Positions 36,101 to 52,400 are shown, numbered from the stretch's first letter. The stretch is 64,000 bases of DNA from Ahaetulla prasina (GCF_028640845.1 NC_080540.1:136490420-136554419); one strand, 5' to 3'. Notes: generated by a model from the sequence alone, not told the origin. Numbers and translations are program-made.

Positions 36101-37201
36101 TCTCAGCCATCCAGGTCATGTTTGTCTCAAACGTTATTTTTCAAAAGGCCACTGGACTATCATAGTCCAGTTGCCTTTTGAAAAAGCACCTTTGAGTTCA
36201 CCAATTCCTGTTGAAATGGTTGTCTTGTTCTAGAACATAGAATATTTCTTGGTACTGGATTTTCTCATTCTCTCATGTATCCAAACATTACTTCTAACAA
36301 AACATAAGAAAAAGAGATTTAGTTTGGATTCAGAACTATGCTCTCTCATTTTTCCCCACCTTCCTGCCCCTGCAGACACTCAGAACACAGAATCCTCCCA
36401 TGAAAACAAAGAGTTGAATGGCAGCTCTTGTATTCCTCGACAGGATCTGGAACAGTTAATGCAAAAGGTACTAGAGGCTTCAAGAACAGATGTTCTACTT
36501 GGGTACAGATGCAATTATATCGAGTGAGGGATTAGGATGCGTATACTCTTAGGGTTAGCACTGCAAATATTGTTCAGTAGTATCCATATATTTATACATC
36601 TCACTCTGTCTCTAGGATGTGCATGCCTGGATGGATCTGGGCCTGGAGAGTGTGCAAGAACTTCTAGCAATGGACATTTATCCCATCATTATTCTCATCA
36701 CCATTGGTGAGAAGAATTCTAAGAAAATCAAGTAAGTAATGATATTTTGATGACTTACAGTTCTCTCTGGTAGAATTGCTATCCAATTATTTTTAATCAC
36801 CAAAGGTGCACCTAAAATCATTTCATCTAGCACACAGTTTTGTGTTTAACCACTGTATCTTGATCTTGGCAATTCTTGCTCCTGTGGCCATCGTTCTTCA
36901 GCCTTTCCTTCGCACCCACACAAACATACTTTGTGAGTAAGCTCCCAAATTCCGATTCCCATACCTAAATGGCTTGAATTTCAGGAAAGCTCTTCAGCGC
37001 CTTGGAGCAACCGAGGACCAACTTTTGGAGAGTGCCCGGAAAGATGAGGCCCAGCTGGAGACAGTGTCCTGTCTTTATCGCACCATTGCTCCCGATGCCT
37101 GGGGTGACCTTGATGCTCTCAACAGCTGTGTCCGTGTGGCTGTCGCTGATGAGCAGAAGAAGGTAGTGTGGGTGGAACAAGTGCCTCACCGACCTTTTTA
37201 G
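9182..37201 (+). CDS. CARD14: CARD14 (CARMA2) scaffold protein, 20 coding exons, complete
   Basis: A cytosolic MAGUK-type scaffold that nucleates BCL10-MALT1 and activates NF-kB, mainly in epithelia. Exons: 9182-9407, 10780-10917, 11516-11841, 14240-14410, 15117-15236, 15935-16060, 16948-17091, 18443-18571, 18799-18908, 21549-21640, 22438-22483, 28370-28559, 32529-32655, 33694-33931, 34048-34111, 34985-35093, 35401-35556, 36376-36467, 36616-36731, 36985-37201. All have GT/AG sites and phases agree: 2,937 nt, 978 residues against about 1,004 in human. Order: CARD (about 17-115), coiled coil (about 122-417), linker, PDZ (about 555-645), SH3 (about 660-750), guanylate-kinase-like (about 760-978). 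The start is the first ATG after the acceptor at 9171-9172 and matches the family N-terminus (MGE). Exon 8 has an alternative in-phase donor at 18634. The SH3-GUK linker is about ten residues shorter than in human. Confidence 0.95.
9441..10030 (-). mobile_element. Solo LTR in CARD14 intron 1
   Basis: A 590-bp block bounded by TGTTGTG...CACAACA (the canonical TG...CA ends) and flanked by a perfect 5-bp duplication GTTTA (9436-9440, 10031-10035). It is the same family as the plus-strand block at 47581-48216, in opposite orientation. No internal coding region remains, so it is a recombined solo LTR of a retrotransposon or endogenous retrovirus-like element. Open frames inside it (for example 9716-10180) are not genes. 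Confidence 0.75.
11284..11450. repeat. 167-bp near-perfect hairpin repeat
   Basis: Two arms of about 80 bp (11284-11364 and 11371-11450) are inverted copies around a 6-base centre. They share GTGCTTTTTCAAAAGGC and a GAAGCTTCTTCAGTTCT core. Single-arm relatives occur at 36131-36190 and 59026-59100. It is a foldback or miniature inverted-repeat element just upstream of CARD14 exon 3. Confidence 0.8.
12817..14166. mobile_element. TA-flanked miniature transposon, family T, copy 4, split by a LINE
   Basis: The left part (12817 to about 13025) and right part (about 13985-14166) together make one family T element, ending GAGGATTACCTG. The Rex-like LINE occupies the middle. The order of events is therefore miniature transposon first, LINE second. 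Confidence 0.75.
13026..13982 (-). mobile_element. Rex/CR1-group LINE, 5'-truncated, with AATAG microsatellite tail
   Basis: An open frame on the minus strand (13320-13979, 219 codons) encodes the thumb and C-terminal region of a non-LTR reverse transcriptase. It contains [29 protein letters not shown] and [13 protein letters not shown], and ends [10 protein letters not shown]. The 3' UTR runs to an ATTCT/AATAG-type microsatellite at about 13026-13061, which is the tail. Snake LINEs of this kind are known to seed AATAG repeats. The palm motifs are missing through truncation. Confidence 0.8.
14650..14895. mobile_element. hAT-like miniature element, diverged
   Basis: It has GGGTGAAATCC at the left, GGATTTCACCACTG at the right, and an internal GAACCGGCAA-type motif. 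Two internal copies of an ATTTTGCAATATCCTTCCCC phrase are tandem. The flanks (CAAAAACT, GGATGAAG) do not match, so boundaries are approximate. Confidence 0.6.
16335..16734. mobile_element. TA-flanked miniature transposon, family T, copy 5
   Basis: An uninterrupted 400-bp copy with inverted termini CAGGTAGTCCTTGACTTA and TAAGTCGAGGACCACCTG, in the intron before the exon at 16948. It is the best complete example of the family in the window. Confidence 0.8.
17115..17545. mobile_element. hAT-like miniature element with perfect 8-bp duplication
   Basis: It starts CAGTGGTGAAATCTG and ends AGCATTTCACCACTG. Perfect flanking duplication GGTTGGGC (17107-17114, 17546-17553). Its left end lies only 24 bp downstream of the end of the CARD14 exon at 17091. 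The interior carries CpG-rich alternating sequence (17160-17275). Confidence 0.87.
19118..19196 (+). repeat. CR1-type LINE 3' end fragment
   Basis: The phrase GACCTCCTAGGTCCCTTCC followed by AACTCTGTTATTCTGTTA is the common CR1-type 3' end in squamates. A second plus-strand fragment lies at about 45050-45130 and a minus-strand fragment at 31370-31530. Confidence 0.55.
19291..19515 (+). mobile_element. tRNA-derived SINE
   Basis: The head GTGGTGCAGTGGTTAGAATG resembles a tRNA A box. The centre is CAAGGTTGACTCAGCC, and the 3' part has GCAATATGCTGACTC and AGCACTGTGGAGCAGTATAT. It is the same family as the copy at 39531-39775, and lies in the CARD14 intron between the exons at 18799 and 21549. 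Confidence 0.75.
20472..20859. mobile_element. TA-flanked miniature transposon, family T, copy 6
   Basis: A 388-bp uninterrupted copy from GAGGTAGTCCTCAATTTAC to GTAAGTTGAGGACTCCCTG, followed by TA. It contains the family phrases GTTAAATGAATCACTG and GATCACATGACCCTGGGA. Confidence 0.78.
20990..21412 (+). mobile_element. L1-like LINE 3' fragment
   Basis: The tail end of a coding region (about 20846-21115, ending in a stop) is followed by AT-rich sequence and an (AAAAT)n tail at about 21390-21412. Layout and tail suggest a 5'-truncated L1. The family call is inferred from tail and composition rather than from a diagnostic domain. Confidence 0.45.
21738..21762. repeat. (TTG)n microsatellite
   Basis: Eight TTG units in a CARD14 intron just downstream of the exon ending at 21640. 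Confidence 0.85.
22071..22203. mobile_element. Short TIR element, GTTTCCCCGAAAA type, copy 1
   Basis: An element of about 135 bp with inverted termini GTGTTTCCCCGAAAA and TTTTGGGGGAAACAGG. A second copy of the same layout lies at 34463-34596. TA-like bases flank both, consistent with a mariner-type miniature element. Confidence 0.7.
22923..24125. mobile_element. GC-rich hAT-like element, CAGTGTTGGC type, 1.2 kb
   Basis: The left terminus CAGTGTTGGCAAACC and right terminus GGTTTGCCATCACGG are inverted partners, as in the 403-bp relative at 48474-48876. The 1-kb interior is strikingly GC- and CpG-rich with GCAG/CAGC stretches and yields long open frames in several frames at once. These are composition artefacts. 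The flanks TTATAGTA and GTCTAGGA agree at 5 of 8 positions, suggesting an old duplication. It lies in the large CARD14 intron before the PDZ exon. Confidence 0.65.
24775..27965 (+). mobile_element. BovB (RTE) LINE, near full length, inactive
   Basis: A 3.2-kb non-LTR element in the CARD14 intron 22484-28369, sense to the gene. The apurinic endonuclease runs from about 25170 ([34 protein letters not shown], then SDHELLLAK near 25858). The reverse transcriptase runs from about 26500 ([12 protein letters not shown], palm motif YADDTTLMA near 27199). The C-terminal part has [15 protein letters not shown] near 27560. The 3' end CACGACTTCACAACTAACAA is typical of the family. Several frameshifts and stops (for example near 25541, 25734, 26122, 26378, 26777, 27596) make it dead. 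BovB is known for patchy, horizontally transferred distribution and for mobilising squamate SINEs. Confidence 0.92.
29066..29678 (+). mobile_element. L1-type 3' UTR insertion with 16-bp target duplication
   Basis: It is flanked by a perfect 16-bp duplication (29050-29065 and 29679-29694). It contains a polypurine tract at about 29310-29540 and ends in a short A-rich tail after AAAATTTTGC. Long duplications with a poly(A) tail are diagnostic of L1-type target-primed reverse transcription. No coding part is retained. A 134-codon minus-strand frame across the polypurine tract is low complexity and not a gene. Confidence 0.8.
29697..30087. mobile_element. hAT-like miniature element, CAGGGTGGAT type
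   Basis: Inverted termini CAGGGTGGATTTGATTTAAA and AAATCATCGATTTTCATCCACCCTG flank an interior rich in AAATCA repeats. The 8-bp flanks GTTCAAAT (29689-29696) and ATTCAAAT (30088-30095) match at 7 of 8. Its left duplication overlaps the target site later used by the neighbouring L1-type insertion. Confidence 0.85.
31370..31532 (-). repeat. CR1-type LINE 3' end fragment, antisense
   Basis: It carries the CR1 hallmark phrases in antisense order: AACTGGAAGAGATCTTGGAG, AGCCCCCTGCTCAAGCAGG, GTACCCACAACTTCTGAAGG and CAAGCTGTTCCATTGGT. Only the 3' untranslated end is present. Confidence 0.65.
31555..31657. mobile_element. hAT-like miniature element with perfect 8-bp duplication
   Basis: A 103-bp element from CAGGGTGAAATCTAAA to AGCATTTCATCCCTG with a perfect flanking duplication GTTGACTG (31547-31554, 31658-31665). 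It resembles the outer ends of the 519-1038 element. Confidence 0.87.
31830..31995 (+). mobile_element. tRNA-derived SINE, CAACTCACCTCACAGGG type, copy 1
   Basis: The head GCCAGTTTGGTGCAGTGGTG is followed by GAAAGCTGGCTGGGTGGC and CAACTCACCTCACAGGG. Related copies are at 41333-41520 (plus) and 42955-43197 (minus), both in SGSH introns. Confidence 0.7.
34463..34596. mobile_element. Short TIR element, GTTTCCCCGAAAA type, copy 2
   Basis: Termini ATGTTTCCCCGAAAA and TTTTGGGGAAAACAGGG; the same internal order as the copy at 22071-22203 (TTATTTTTTTGAA, GCTTGGCCTTATTGCCATG, CTTATTATCAGGGGATG). Confidence 0.7.
35664..36034. mobile_element. hAT-like miniature element with perfect 8-bp duplication
   Basis: From CAGGGGTGTCAAACTTG to GAGTTTGACACCCCTG, with a perfect duplication GTCTAGCT (35656-35663, 36035-36042). 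It lies in the CARD14 intron between the exons at 35401 and 36376 and is a close relative of the element at 7881. Confidence 0.9.
36131..36190. repeat. Short foldback repeat
   Basis: Arms AAAAGGCCACTGGACTA and TAGTCCAGTTGCCTTTT are inverted copies with a tiny loop. It is related by sequence to the hairpin at 11284-11450. Confidence 0.7.
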
Positions 37202-37680
37202 ACCAATGGATGGGACTTAAGGCAATTGTTTCACCTGAGCCTAGGAAAAATTGAATGTGCTACTGTTTGTTCTGGCAGGAAATAGAACATATTCCAAGCC
37301 TATCAGCTGCATACTTACCATTCAGAGAGTTACCATTTATTTTCTCATGGTCTCCATCCTTCCTCACCCAACCTCTTTGAAACTGATTTTATCTTCCCTC
37401 ACCATCCCTTTGAATTTCTGACAACACATCAATCATATGCTGGCTAAACATGGAGAGTACCACAAGCTGTTTTATGTGGGATGTATACGCAGAGGTTTGC
37501 TATAATGATATTTTTAAACTCTTGGGTGGAGTTGGTACTCAAATCAGAAATGCTTGGAGACTGGACTGAACCATGTGGAGCACACAGTTCCTTATAAGCA
37601 CGAGCATACGGTATATTGAATGTTGAGCATGAAACTAATGGATGCATTTCATTTTTTTAAAATAAAAGAATTTCTCACAA
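37202..37680 (+). terminator. CARD14: CARD14 3' UTR with poly(A) signal
   Basis: The region after the CARD14 stop at 37199-37201. A canonical AATAAA lies at 37661-37666, giving a 3' UTR of about 0.5 kb. No other strong signal is nearer to the stop. Confidence 0.6.
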
Positions 37681-37785
37681 GAGAGAAGACTACCATTGCA
37701 TTGTTTTTAAAAAGTTAACAAACACATTAACTAGCAAACTGAACATATTTTTAGGCAAATTAACATTCCCTGCATTGTATAAGTG

Positions 37786-37909
37786 CACGGATGTTAAACT
37801 CGATTGCGTCACATGATGTATCGCGATTTTTTTTGCCTTTGCGGAGCTGGGGTGGGCGTGGCCTGCACATGACGCATCTGGCCTGCGGGCTGCCAGTTTG
37901 ACACCCCTG
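37786..37909. mobile_element. hAT-like miniature element between converging genes
   Basis: From CACGGATGTTAAACTCG to CAGTTTGACACCCCTG. The flanks TATAAGTG (37778-37785) and TATTAGTG (37910-37917) match at 7 of 8. The remainder of the intergenic stretch to the SGSH 3' end shows nothing recognisable. Confidence 0.75.
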
Positions 37910-38245
37910 TATTAGTGTGTTAAAATCTAAAATTGGACTAAAAGAACTTTGCCCATGCTTCGGTCACACTGAAACTCCAAAAAATTAATTATGTTTGCCT
38001 TATTCCTTGACATGTAATACAGAGATTTAGCTAGTAGGCTTAGTATTAGATCAGGGTCAAATTCTCCTTTGGCATTTAATTCACTAGCTGACTTTGTGAC
38101 TGTCGCTTAGGTTAACAGGGCTTTATAAGTATAACATGGAGATGGGAGAAGAAGCTAGATGAAGTCTATGGGCTGCCTACCCTTGTTTTAATGAAGGAAT
38201 AAAACCACAAACAAAAAAAGCTAGTTAGAAACAACATTTCATTTC

Positions 38246-38251
38246 TTTATT
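38246..38251 (-). terminator. SGSH: Probable SGSH poly(A) signal
   Basis: An AATAAA on the minus strand about 0.68 kb after the SGSH stop codon. With the CARD14 signal at 37661 it leaves a short gap of about 0.6 kb between the two converging transcripts. Confidence 0.45.
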
Positions 38252-38926
38252 GTATAAAAGCAGGCTTTAGCCATATTATGCTTATTCTGGAGAACTAGCT
38301 TTAAATTGGGAGCAATTGCTTCACAGATCTATACCATCCCAGCAGGCAAACCAAAAGCTGTTCCTAGTCATCTCAGTATTCCGTGGTAGAATAATGATGA
38401 AATGTGCAGGCTACAGAATCTAAAGATAAATATTCATTTCTATTCTTTCAACTGGTTTTAAACTTGGCCAGTTTCTATCCCTGCCCTATCTGTAACAACT
38501 GATATGGGACCAGCCCATCTACATTTTTGTGATACCACAATTGGGGTGAGGACACTTACAGAAGTGATCAACTCACCTCTTCAACCAGGTGTCTCCAGTT
38601 ATTTTAATCGGGACTACAACTTTCCGTCATTTCCACAGTGTGTGGCCATTATCCATTCTTACAGGGAAGGACGGCAAGTATGGTCATCCATCCTGTGGCA
38701 TTCTTATGGCAGCAAATGTTTAAAAAATATGGCATAACTTCAGTCTTGTGTGGAAGGCAAACACCTCCTTGCATTTTACTCCAATTCTTCCCTCAGGTTC
38801 AACTTCATCATAGTATTTTAATTTTGCAAACTGCAATTGTTGCATCAGCACCGGCTTGAGTTGCAGATCTTTTCCTGCTGCAGACGGCTTCGTAACTGCC
38901 ACCAAAACAGGAAGGCAAAAAGAAAA

Positions 38927-45589
<6,663 letters not shown>

Positions 45590-45608
<19 letters not shown>

Positions 45609-45970
45609 GGCAAAGTCGCCTCGGCCGGGCCTGCGCCCGGCAGACGGTCCCCGAACCGAGCAACCCTCGCATTCACCGCAGCTGGAAACTAGGAAGGAGC
45701 TAATCACTGCCGGGCTCCGCCTCCGCTTCCACGTAAAGCCCGGATCACGTGAGCCGAGAAGAGTCGGGACTCGGCTGCTTGGAATCTGAGGTTAATTTGG
45801 GTTTTGTTTGCCGGTAGATGAGCCCGAATTGTGGAATTAGAGGAATTTAGACATCGACCGGCAGACATGCAGACGCCCTCCGGAAGGGGCCGCTCGGTAC
45901 CTTTGGAGAGCTGGTCAGCTTGTGCCTGGTAATATTCCGCAACCATCTTTCATCGCGACCTACCACACTA
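45590..45970. promoter_or_regulatory. CpG-rich divergent promoter of SGSH and SLC26A11
   Basis: Locally high GC with many CpGs against an AT-rich background, spanning the SGSH start (minus) and the first non-coding exon of SLC26A11 (plus). It contains GC-box-like runs (CCGGGCTCCGCCTCCG near 45710) and the E-box at 45745. On the minus strand AAGATGGTTGCGG near 45940 resembles a YY1-type site. The human pair is likewise head to head with a shared promoter. Confidence 0.75.
45745..45752. promoter_or_regulatory. CLEAR-type palindromic E-box TCACGTGA
   Basis: The 8-mer TCACGTGA lies 137 bp upstream of the SGSH start codon. TFEB/TFE3 bind this CLEAR motif in lysosomal gene promoters, and SGSH belongs to the known CLEAR set. 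Binding here is inferred from sequence and position. Confidence 0.6.
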
Positions 45971-45972
45971 AT
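45790..45972 (+). other. SLC26A11: Likely non-coding first exon of SLC26A11
   Basis: A consensus donor (AAT then GTAAGT at 45973) sits at the edge of the CpG-rich region. The next exon starts after the acceptor ending at 46323 and holds the start codon. The 5' boundary is unknown. Confidence 0.45.
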
Positions 45973-46471
45973 GTAAGTTTTTTCTGGTCTTGATGACTAA
46001 CTCCTTCTTCCCCGCCTAGCCTCGCTCCTCCACTTGGAACTCTCCTAAATTATTTTTGATCTCCTAATTTTAAGTCGATTGCCCGATTCCAGCCAGCTCT
46101 ACCCAATGCAGGAGTACACAACAATGGTACACCAACAATTGGGTCGCAAATATTTAAATACCAGATGTGCTTAGGTCCATGTCGTGTACGGAAATTAGAA
46201 GTTGATGTGGCAATTGTTTACTGTTAAGCGAGGGACAATATTATTACAAGGCGGGATCCTCAGTTCCTATACAAAATGGAGAATTGGTAGTGTTGCCTAA
46301 TTGCTATCCTATTCCTTTTCCAGGGATACTTATGAACTTGTGCTGCCAGTTTGTGATCTACTCCAGCAAAACCATTTGCTATGACAGCTGTGTTTTACCT
46401 GTGACTTTGCCTGATCATGGTTGAGATGGTGGATCCCAAGTGAATCAGTCTGAACCACAAAGCATCCAGCC

Positions 46472-49400
46472 ATGTCGGAAAGAAACCGGGAGCGTTGGAA
46501 GCAATGTTGCAGAGCAACTGCAAAGAGATTGCCAGTGCTAACGTGGCTTCCCAAGTATTCTCTGCAATGGCTACAGCTGGATTTTATGGCCGGACTGACT
46601 GTGGGGATGACAGTAGTGCCACAAGCTCTTGCTTATGCTGTGGTGGCTGGTCTCCCCGTAGAGGTGAGGTTATTTAACATAACACTATATTTGTACAACT
46701 CCAAAGTACTTCTCCTCAGTCAGTATTCACGTTAGCAGTCTGACTGGCCTTATTGCAGAAAAGGTGCCTCATCTAATTGGAGAGTGAAAAGGAAAAGGAT
46801 AAAAACTGAGTTCAAATTCAATTCCTTTTTTTTAAAGGAACTCTTGGTCTGACAATACCATTTGGTATTTGCTTTAGGGAATGAAAGATTAGACTAGCGT
46901 TCCTGGATGCCACCAAAGGCAAGGGCTGGTGGCTGCAGGAATGCATGTTTGTGAAAGAATGGCTATTATAGGCAGTCTTGTGTTTTAAGCTTTAGCCTGG
47001 GAGCTGATAATTAATTAGATAGTGTCCTCATTTATTCATACAAGTGTATGGTGCTTATTATTTGGCACTCTTACCACATGTGTTATATCCAGATGTTTTC
47101 GTTTTCTCACCTATCCTAGCCAAGGGAGAAATTGCAAGTAAGCTGGAATAGGAACATGGCAAAAGGTGATAGAGAACTTGCTGTATACCAAGTCAAAATA
47201 TTATTCCAGATGTGGGCAATGTGCTGCCCATTACCATCTACCTGGTATAATCCCATATAATTTTTTAAAAAAAGGATTACAGGTAATTCTCAACATGACC
47301 ACAATTGAGCCCAAAATTTCTGTTGCTAAGCAAAACATTGGTTACGTGAGTTTTGCCCCACTTTACAACCTTTTTGCAGAGTTTTTAAGTGAATCACTGC
47401 AGTTGTTAAGTTAGTAACATGGTTGTTAAATGAATCTGGTTTCCTCATTGTTGTTGCTTGTCAGAAGGTTGCAAAAGGTGATCACATGACCCCGGAATAC
47501 TGCAACCATCATAAATATGTCAGTTGTCAAGTATCTGAATTCTGATCACATGACCACAGGATGCTGCAGTGGTCATAAGCTGTTGTGGCCCACCAGCAAC
47601 CAGCAGAGCTGGCGGCAGACTCAGACAGTGGAGGAGGTTGGGGAGGAACATGGGCCAGTCCTGGAGTCTGGGGAAGGCTCTGATGAGGGCTCTGCATCGG
47701 AGGCAGAGATGGGGCCAAGGCTGTCTGACAGTTATCAGCTACCTTTGGAGTCGGAGATAGGTGGGGCAGAAGAACATCTGGAGCCTGTTCCAGATGTGCA
47801 GATGCGCAGAGCTGTCAGGAGAAGGGAACAATTAAGGAACAGGGGTCAACTCAGGAGTAAAGGCACAAGTGGATGCTGAATGGCCCCTCCTGTAGGAAAA
47901 AAATAGGAGCAAAAGAGGAGTAGTGTTTGCAGGAGACAATTAGTTCGTTTAATAATGTGAAGATTTCCTTATCTGAGATCCTGCCTCACAGAGGCTCCTT
48001 GCCAAGTATTTCATTGTACAGCGTTGCACTTGGAAGCTATCAGTCTGACAACTATCCAAGGACTGATAAGGTCTGTTGTTGCAATTCACCCTTGAAAGGC
48101 TTATTGCTGGAACTTTTCTGTATGTGAATGCTAGGAATTCACATTAGCCAAATAAAAAGGGCTTTTTTCAGGACAAGGAGTCTGTTTTGTGATTTTGTGA
48201 AGCCTAGGTCAGAACATAAGTGTGCAAAATAGTCACAAGTCATTTTTTTCAGTGCTGTTGTAACTTCAAATGGTCACTAAATGAACTGTTGTAAGCCAAG
48301 GACTACCTGCATTTAAAAATATTAATTGAGAAGCTGGTACACCACTTCTTTATTTTCTACAATGACTTTGTGCCCTTGCATACGTACAGTTGTTTCTCTG
48401 GAAAGGCAGTGCTTACTCAGGAAGAGAGTAAGCACAAACATAAGCAGTAGTAGTAGATTTCTAGGGTCTAGAGCAGTGTTGGCGAATTTTTCATGTTCTC
48501 GCGTGCTGGAAGTGGCATGTAAAACCGTCCTGAGGCAAATGCGCGGCCTCGCCGGCTCCCATCACGTTCCTGTGGTCAAACATGCGCTGGCCAGCTGGCC
48601 ATCGTGCACATGGTGCTGGCGACCCTGGAAATGCAGTGTGCATGTTGGTGAACCTCTGGCACGTGTGCTGCCTCATGCATGTGTGTTGGCGAACCTCTGG
48701 CATGTGTGCCATCTCACACATACGCAGTCTGCCGACACTGCATGTGTGTGACGGCCAGCTGACCGGCATGCATTTGACCACAGGAATGCAACAAGGAGCT
48801 GGCGAGGGTGTGCATTTGCCTCGAGACGGTTTTGTGTGCTGCTTCTGGCACACGTGCCATAGGTTCGCCAACATTGGTTTAGAGCTATAAAAGGAACAAC
48901 TTATATAGTTTTCCTTCCGGTAAATGAGTATTTTATATCTAGCCAATGCCATTGTGGTAGCCATTTTGTGGATGCCCACATTCCATGGGAAGTCATTTTG
49001 AGATAATGTCTTTTTCTCACAGACAAAGCCCTACATGCATCTACCAGCCTAAAAAAAGATTGCTTGCCCAAGTTATACTCTGGCAGGTATTTGTTTTCAG
49101 AATTCATTTTCTAAAGTGGTTGCTAAGTGAAACTGCAACTGTGTTTATAATTTGACTTCAGCTTTCTTTTGCTTTGCAGACCTGTGAAAGTAATAAATGT
49201 GTAGATTTGTCATAAAATCTTTTTTTTCAATACCTTTTAAATTGTGACTGTTCCCTAAATAAGACAGTTGCTAACTGACAACTGTCTGTACACCTTTTAA
49301 AAATAATTCAGCAAATTTTCTGTTGAATGCAATTTGTATTTTGTAGGCATTTCATATCCTTTGTGGTCTTATTGGCTTACAGTTCTTCAAGTACTATGAC

Positions 49401-52400
49401 TAGTCTCTGACATTGCCCTCCCCTCTCTTTCACAGTATGGTCTGTACTCTTCCTTTATGGGTTGTTTCATCTACTGCTTTTTGGGGACTTCCAAAGATGT
49501 AACGCTTGGCCCAACGGCCATCATGTCCCTCTTGGTTTCTTCCTACGCATTCCATGATCCCGACTTGGCCGTTCTCCTCGCCTTTCTTTCAGGTTGCATC
49601 CAGTTAGCTATGGGAGTCCTCCATCTTGGTAAGACTTGATTGCTTTTATATTGGTCTTCTAAATCCACTGCCCTGTTGCTATTATTGGCCAAAGAAGATA
49701 ATTGGGAGTCAAATCTGACAAAAAAGTAGAAATGAGTTCCCTGTTTTTGTATCCTCAACTTTCTATAAATTACAGGGCATTTTTCCAAATATTTGTGCAA
49801 AAGTACATCATTGAGTTCATTGGAGTATCTGCCAGATAAGTGAGTACATGATTACAGGCTCATTCAAACTCTTTTTCTTAAAGTGATTTGTGAATTATTC
49901 TTCACCTTTTGGTAGACTCTGATACTGTCTGCCTATATTTTTTTGAATTGGATGTCCATGTGTAATTATGAAGAGAGATTCACACGTTTCAATTAAATGC
50001 CAGGTGTACTTTATTTAACATACTTTGGGATGGCAATGCTTAAATGAGATGAACTCCATAGTAAAAAAATGACTCCAGATTATGCATTCAGATCATTTTG
50101 TTGTTCTTAATCTAGTTTTGAATATACAGCTAAATTGACAGGGTTCCTCCTAAAATAGAACGTGATGCATAGAAGAGTCCTTATTTTAAGTAATAGCTGG
50201 AAAGAATCTCTCTCTCTCTCTCTCTCTCTCTAGTCCCCAGCTTTATCTAGTTAGTTGCCAGGTGGTTTTCTGCTTTAGAAAGGGAAAACTAGAGATCCTA
50301 CAAAGGAAAGAGAAGAGAACATGATAGGAAAGTGTCTGAGGAATGGATAAGAACTCCAGCTGGTCTAACTCCCAAGGTGAAATAAAAAACTAAGGGATAT
50401 TTTTTTTCATTCCTGGCAGGTTTCATTTTGGACTTTATCTCGTATCCTGTCATTAAAGGCTTTACTTCAGCTGCTGCAGTCACCATTGGCTTCAACCAAG
50501 TTAAAGTAAGCTGTCTGCCCTTGGCCTTTACATTACAATTTTAGGTGAAGGGGCTTCTGTAGGAATAGGATAGAGGCCAGGCCAGCCTATTAAGTGAAGG
50601 CACCTGTGATGGAATGTAGTGAGGAGGTAGATGGTGTATGTGTGTGTTCTAGAGGAGTAAGAGCAATTTGGCTCATATTATGTGTGAAAGAAAGAGGGTG
50701 AAGACAACCCCTCCCTAATAGTTCACAGAGTATATTGTAGATGCATATGGTAGAGTAGAATCTTGCTCAGTCTAGCAAAATTTTGTCGGTAGATGTGAAA
50801 CAAAGAAATCAGCTTGAAAGAATTGCCATGTGTCATTCTTGGTTTGGGGTGTGACAGTCACTGCCCTCTAATGATTGGGAAGCTTATAGGAGATTTTAAT
50901 TATGAGAGAAAGAGAGAAAAGGGGGGTGTTTACATTCCAACATTTCTGCAGCTACTTTCTAAAAACTTCTGAAAACTTCCCTTAATTTTGTTCTGTTTTC
51001 ATTTCCTACTTCTTAGTTTCAAAAGCAAAGAGCCTGATTTCTTGAGCTTTCCAAAATACTTAAGTTTATATAATTGTAGAGCTCAACAGCGTCCTTTCCC
51101 CCATGACCCATTTTCTGTAAGCATTGTCAAGGTTTGTGCACCATTGAATTCTAGGTCTCTTATAACATCAATATTTCCTCTGTGGTTGACCACAGCCAGC
51201 TATTTGCAAGAGGCTGAGATGATAGCAATCACAGATACAGTTCTTTGTGCTTGTGAGCGTCCAAAAAGAAGCCTCAGATCTTTTTGTATAGAAGGTTTTG
51301 CTTCAGTTCACTAAAAACATTTTCTGGCTTATTACATTACCAAAATATTGGTGGAAGCTGTCTAGGCCAGGGGTCTCCAACCTTGATCCCTTTAAGCCTT
51401 GTGGACTTCAACTCCCAGATTCCCTCAGCCAGCAACGTTGGCTGAGGAACTCTGGGAGTTGAAGTCCACAAGTCTTAAAGGGACCAAGATTGGAGACCCC
51501 TGGTCTAGGCCATCCCTTTAGACCCATCTTGGAAGTTGTTTACTAGGCCCTAATAATTGTTTTAAGAATATCAAAAACAAAAAGTGGGGAATAAAGTAAC
51601 AAATTAGAACTGTAAAATGTTTTAAAATTTACAGATTGGCTGTTATGACTATACAGTATATAATATTTTTTATGCCAAAAAAGTATCAAACATTTTACAA
51701 GTATAAAAATACCATCTTTGCATTTGCAAGAACTTTAATATATGTTAAAACTTAAAATGGTTTGTAATTAAATGGAAAGTTGTACTAATGTATATTGTAA
51801 ACCCAGGTTTCTTGAGAAGCTACCTAAGTCATGAAATATATTATTCTCTAATACAGTATGAAAGATTATCTTGTTTCAAATAGCTTCCAGAGTCATTTCG
51901 TTCATATAGTATACCCTCCATATGTGTGTGTGTGTGTGTGTGTGTGTGTCTATCTGTCTGTCTGCCTGCCTGTCTCCCTGTCTCCCTGTGTGTTTGTTTT
52001 ATCAATTCCTTTCTTGTGTATGTTTAATTTTCCATAGACACTTCTGGGTTTGCAGCACATTCCAAAGCAGTTTATCCTACAAGTGTATTATACTTTCTGC
52101 AGAATTAGTGAGACAAGGTAAAAAAGTGTTTTATCTTTTTTTTTATTCTTCCTCTTCCTGTTTACAAAAAATGGGAAATTAGTGCTAAAATAGGATGTAG
52201 AATTAGAATCTGGGAATTATACATTTTTTTTAGAATGTTAGTGTTACATTTCAAGATCTTTAAGCATTCTAAACCCTGAAATTGTGCAAGCTCAAATGTT
52301 GCATGGGGAATCTTAGAATGGAGCTAAAAGCTGGAATGCTGACAGGTTTTTGGAGCATATCCATTTTTTTCGGCACACCATAGGGCCAAAATTTTTTTCA

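Noticed and set aside
45609..45707. Upstream in-frame ATG for SGSH adding 33 residues
   Set aside because: It would place a polar stretch before the signal peptide. The ATG at 45606-45608 gives the usual lysosomal N-terminus.
47517..47879. 120-codon open frame in SLC26A11 intron 1
   Set aside because: It reads across the junction between a family T transposon and an inserted LTR, so it cannot be a conserved gene.
51922..52182. 86-codon cysteine/valine-rich frame starting in a TG repeat
   Set aside because: The start is a translated microsatellite. Only the part at 52038-52117 is real, as an SLC26A11 exon in another frame.
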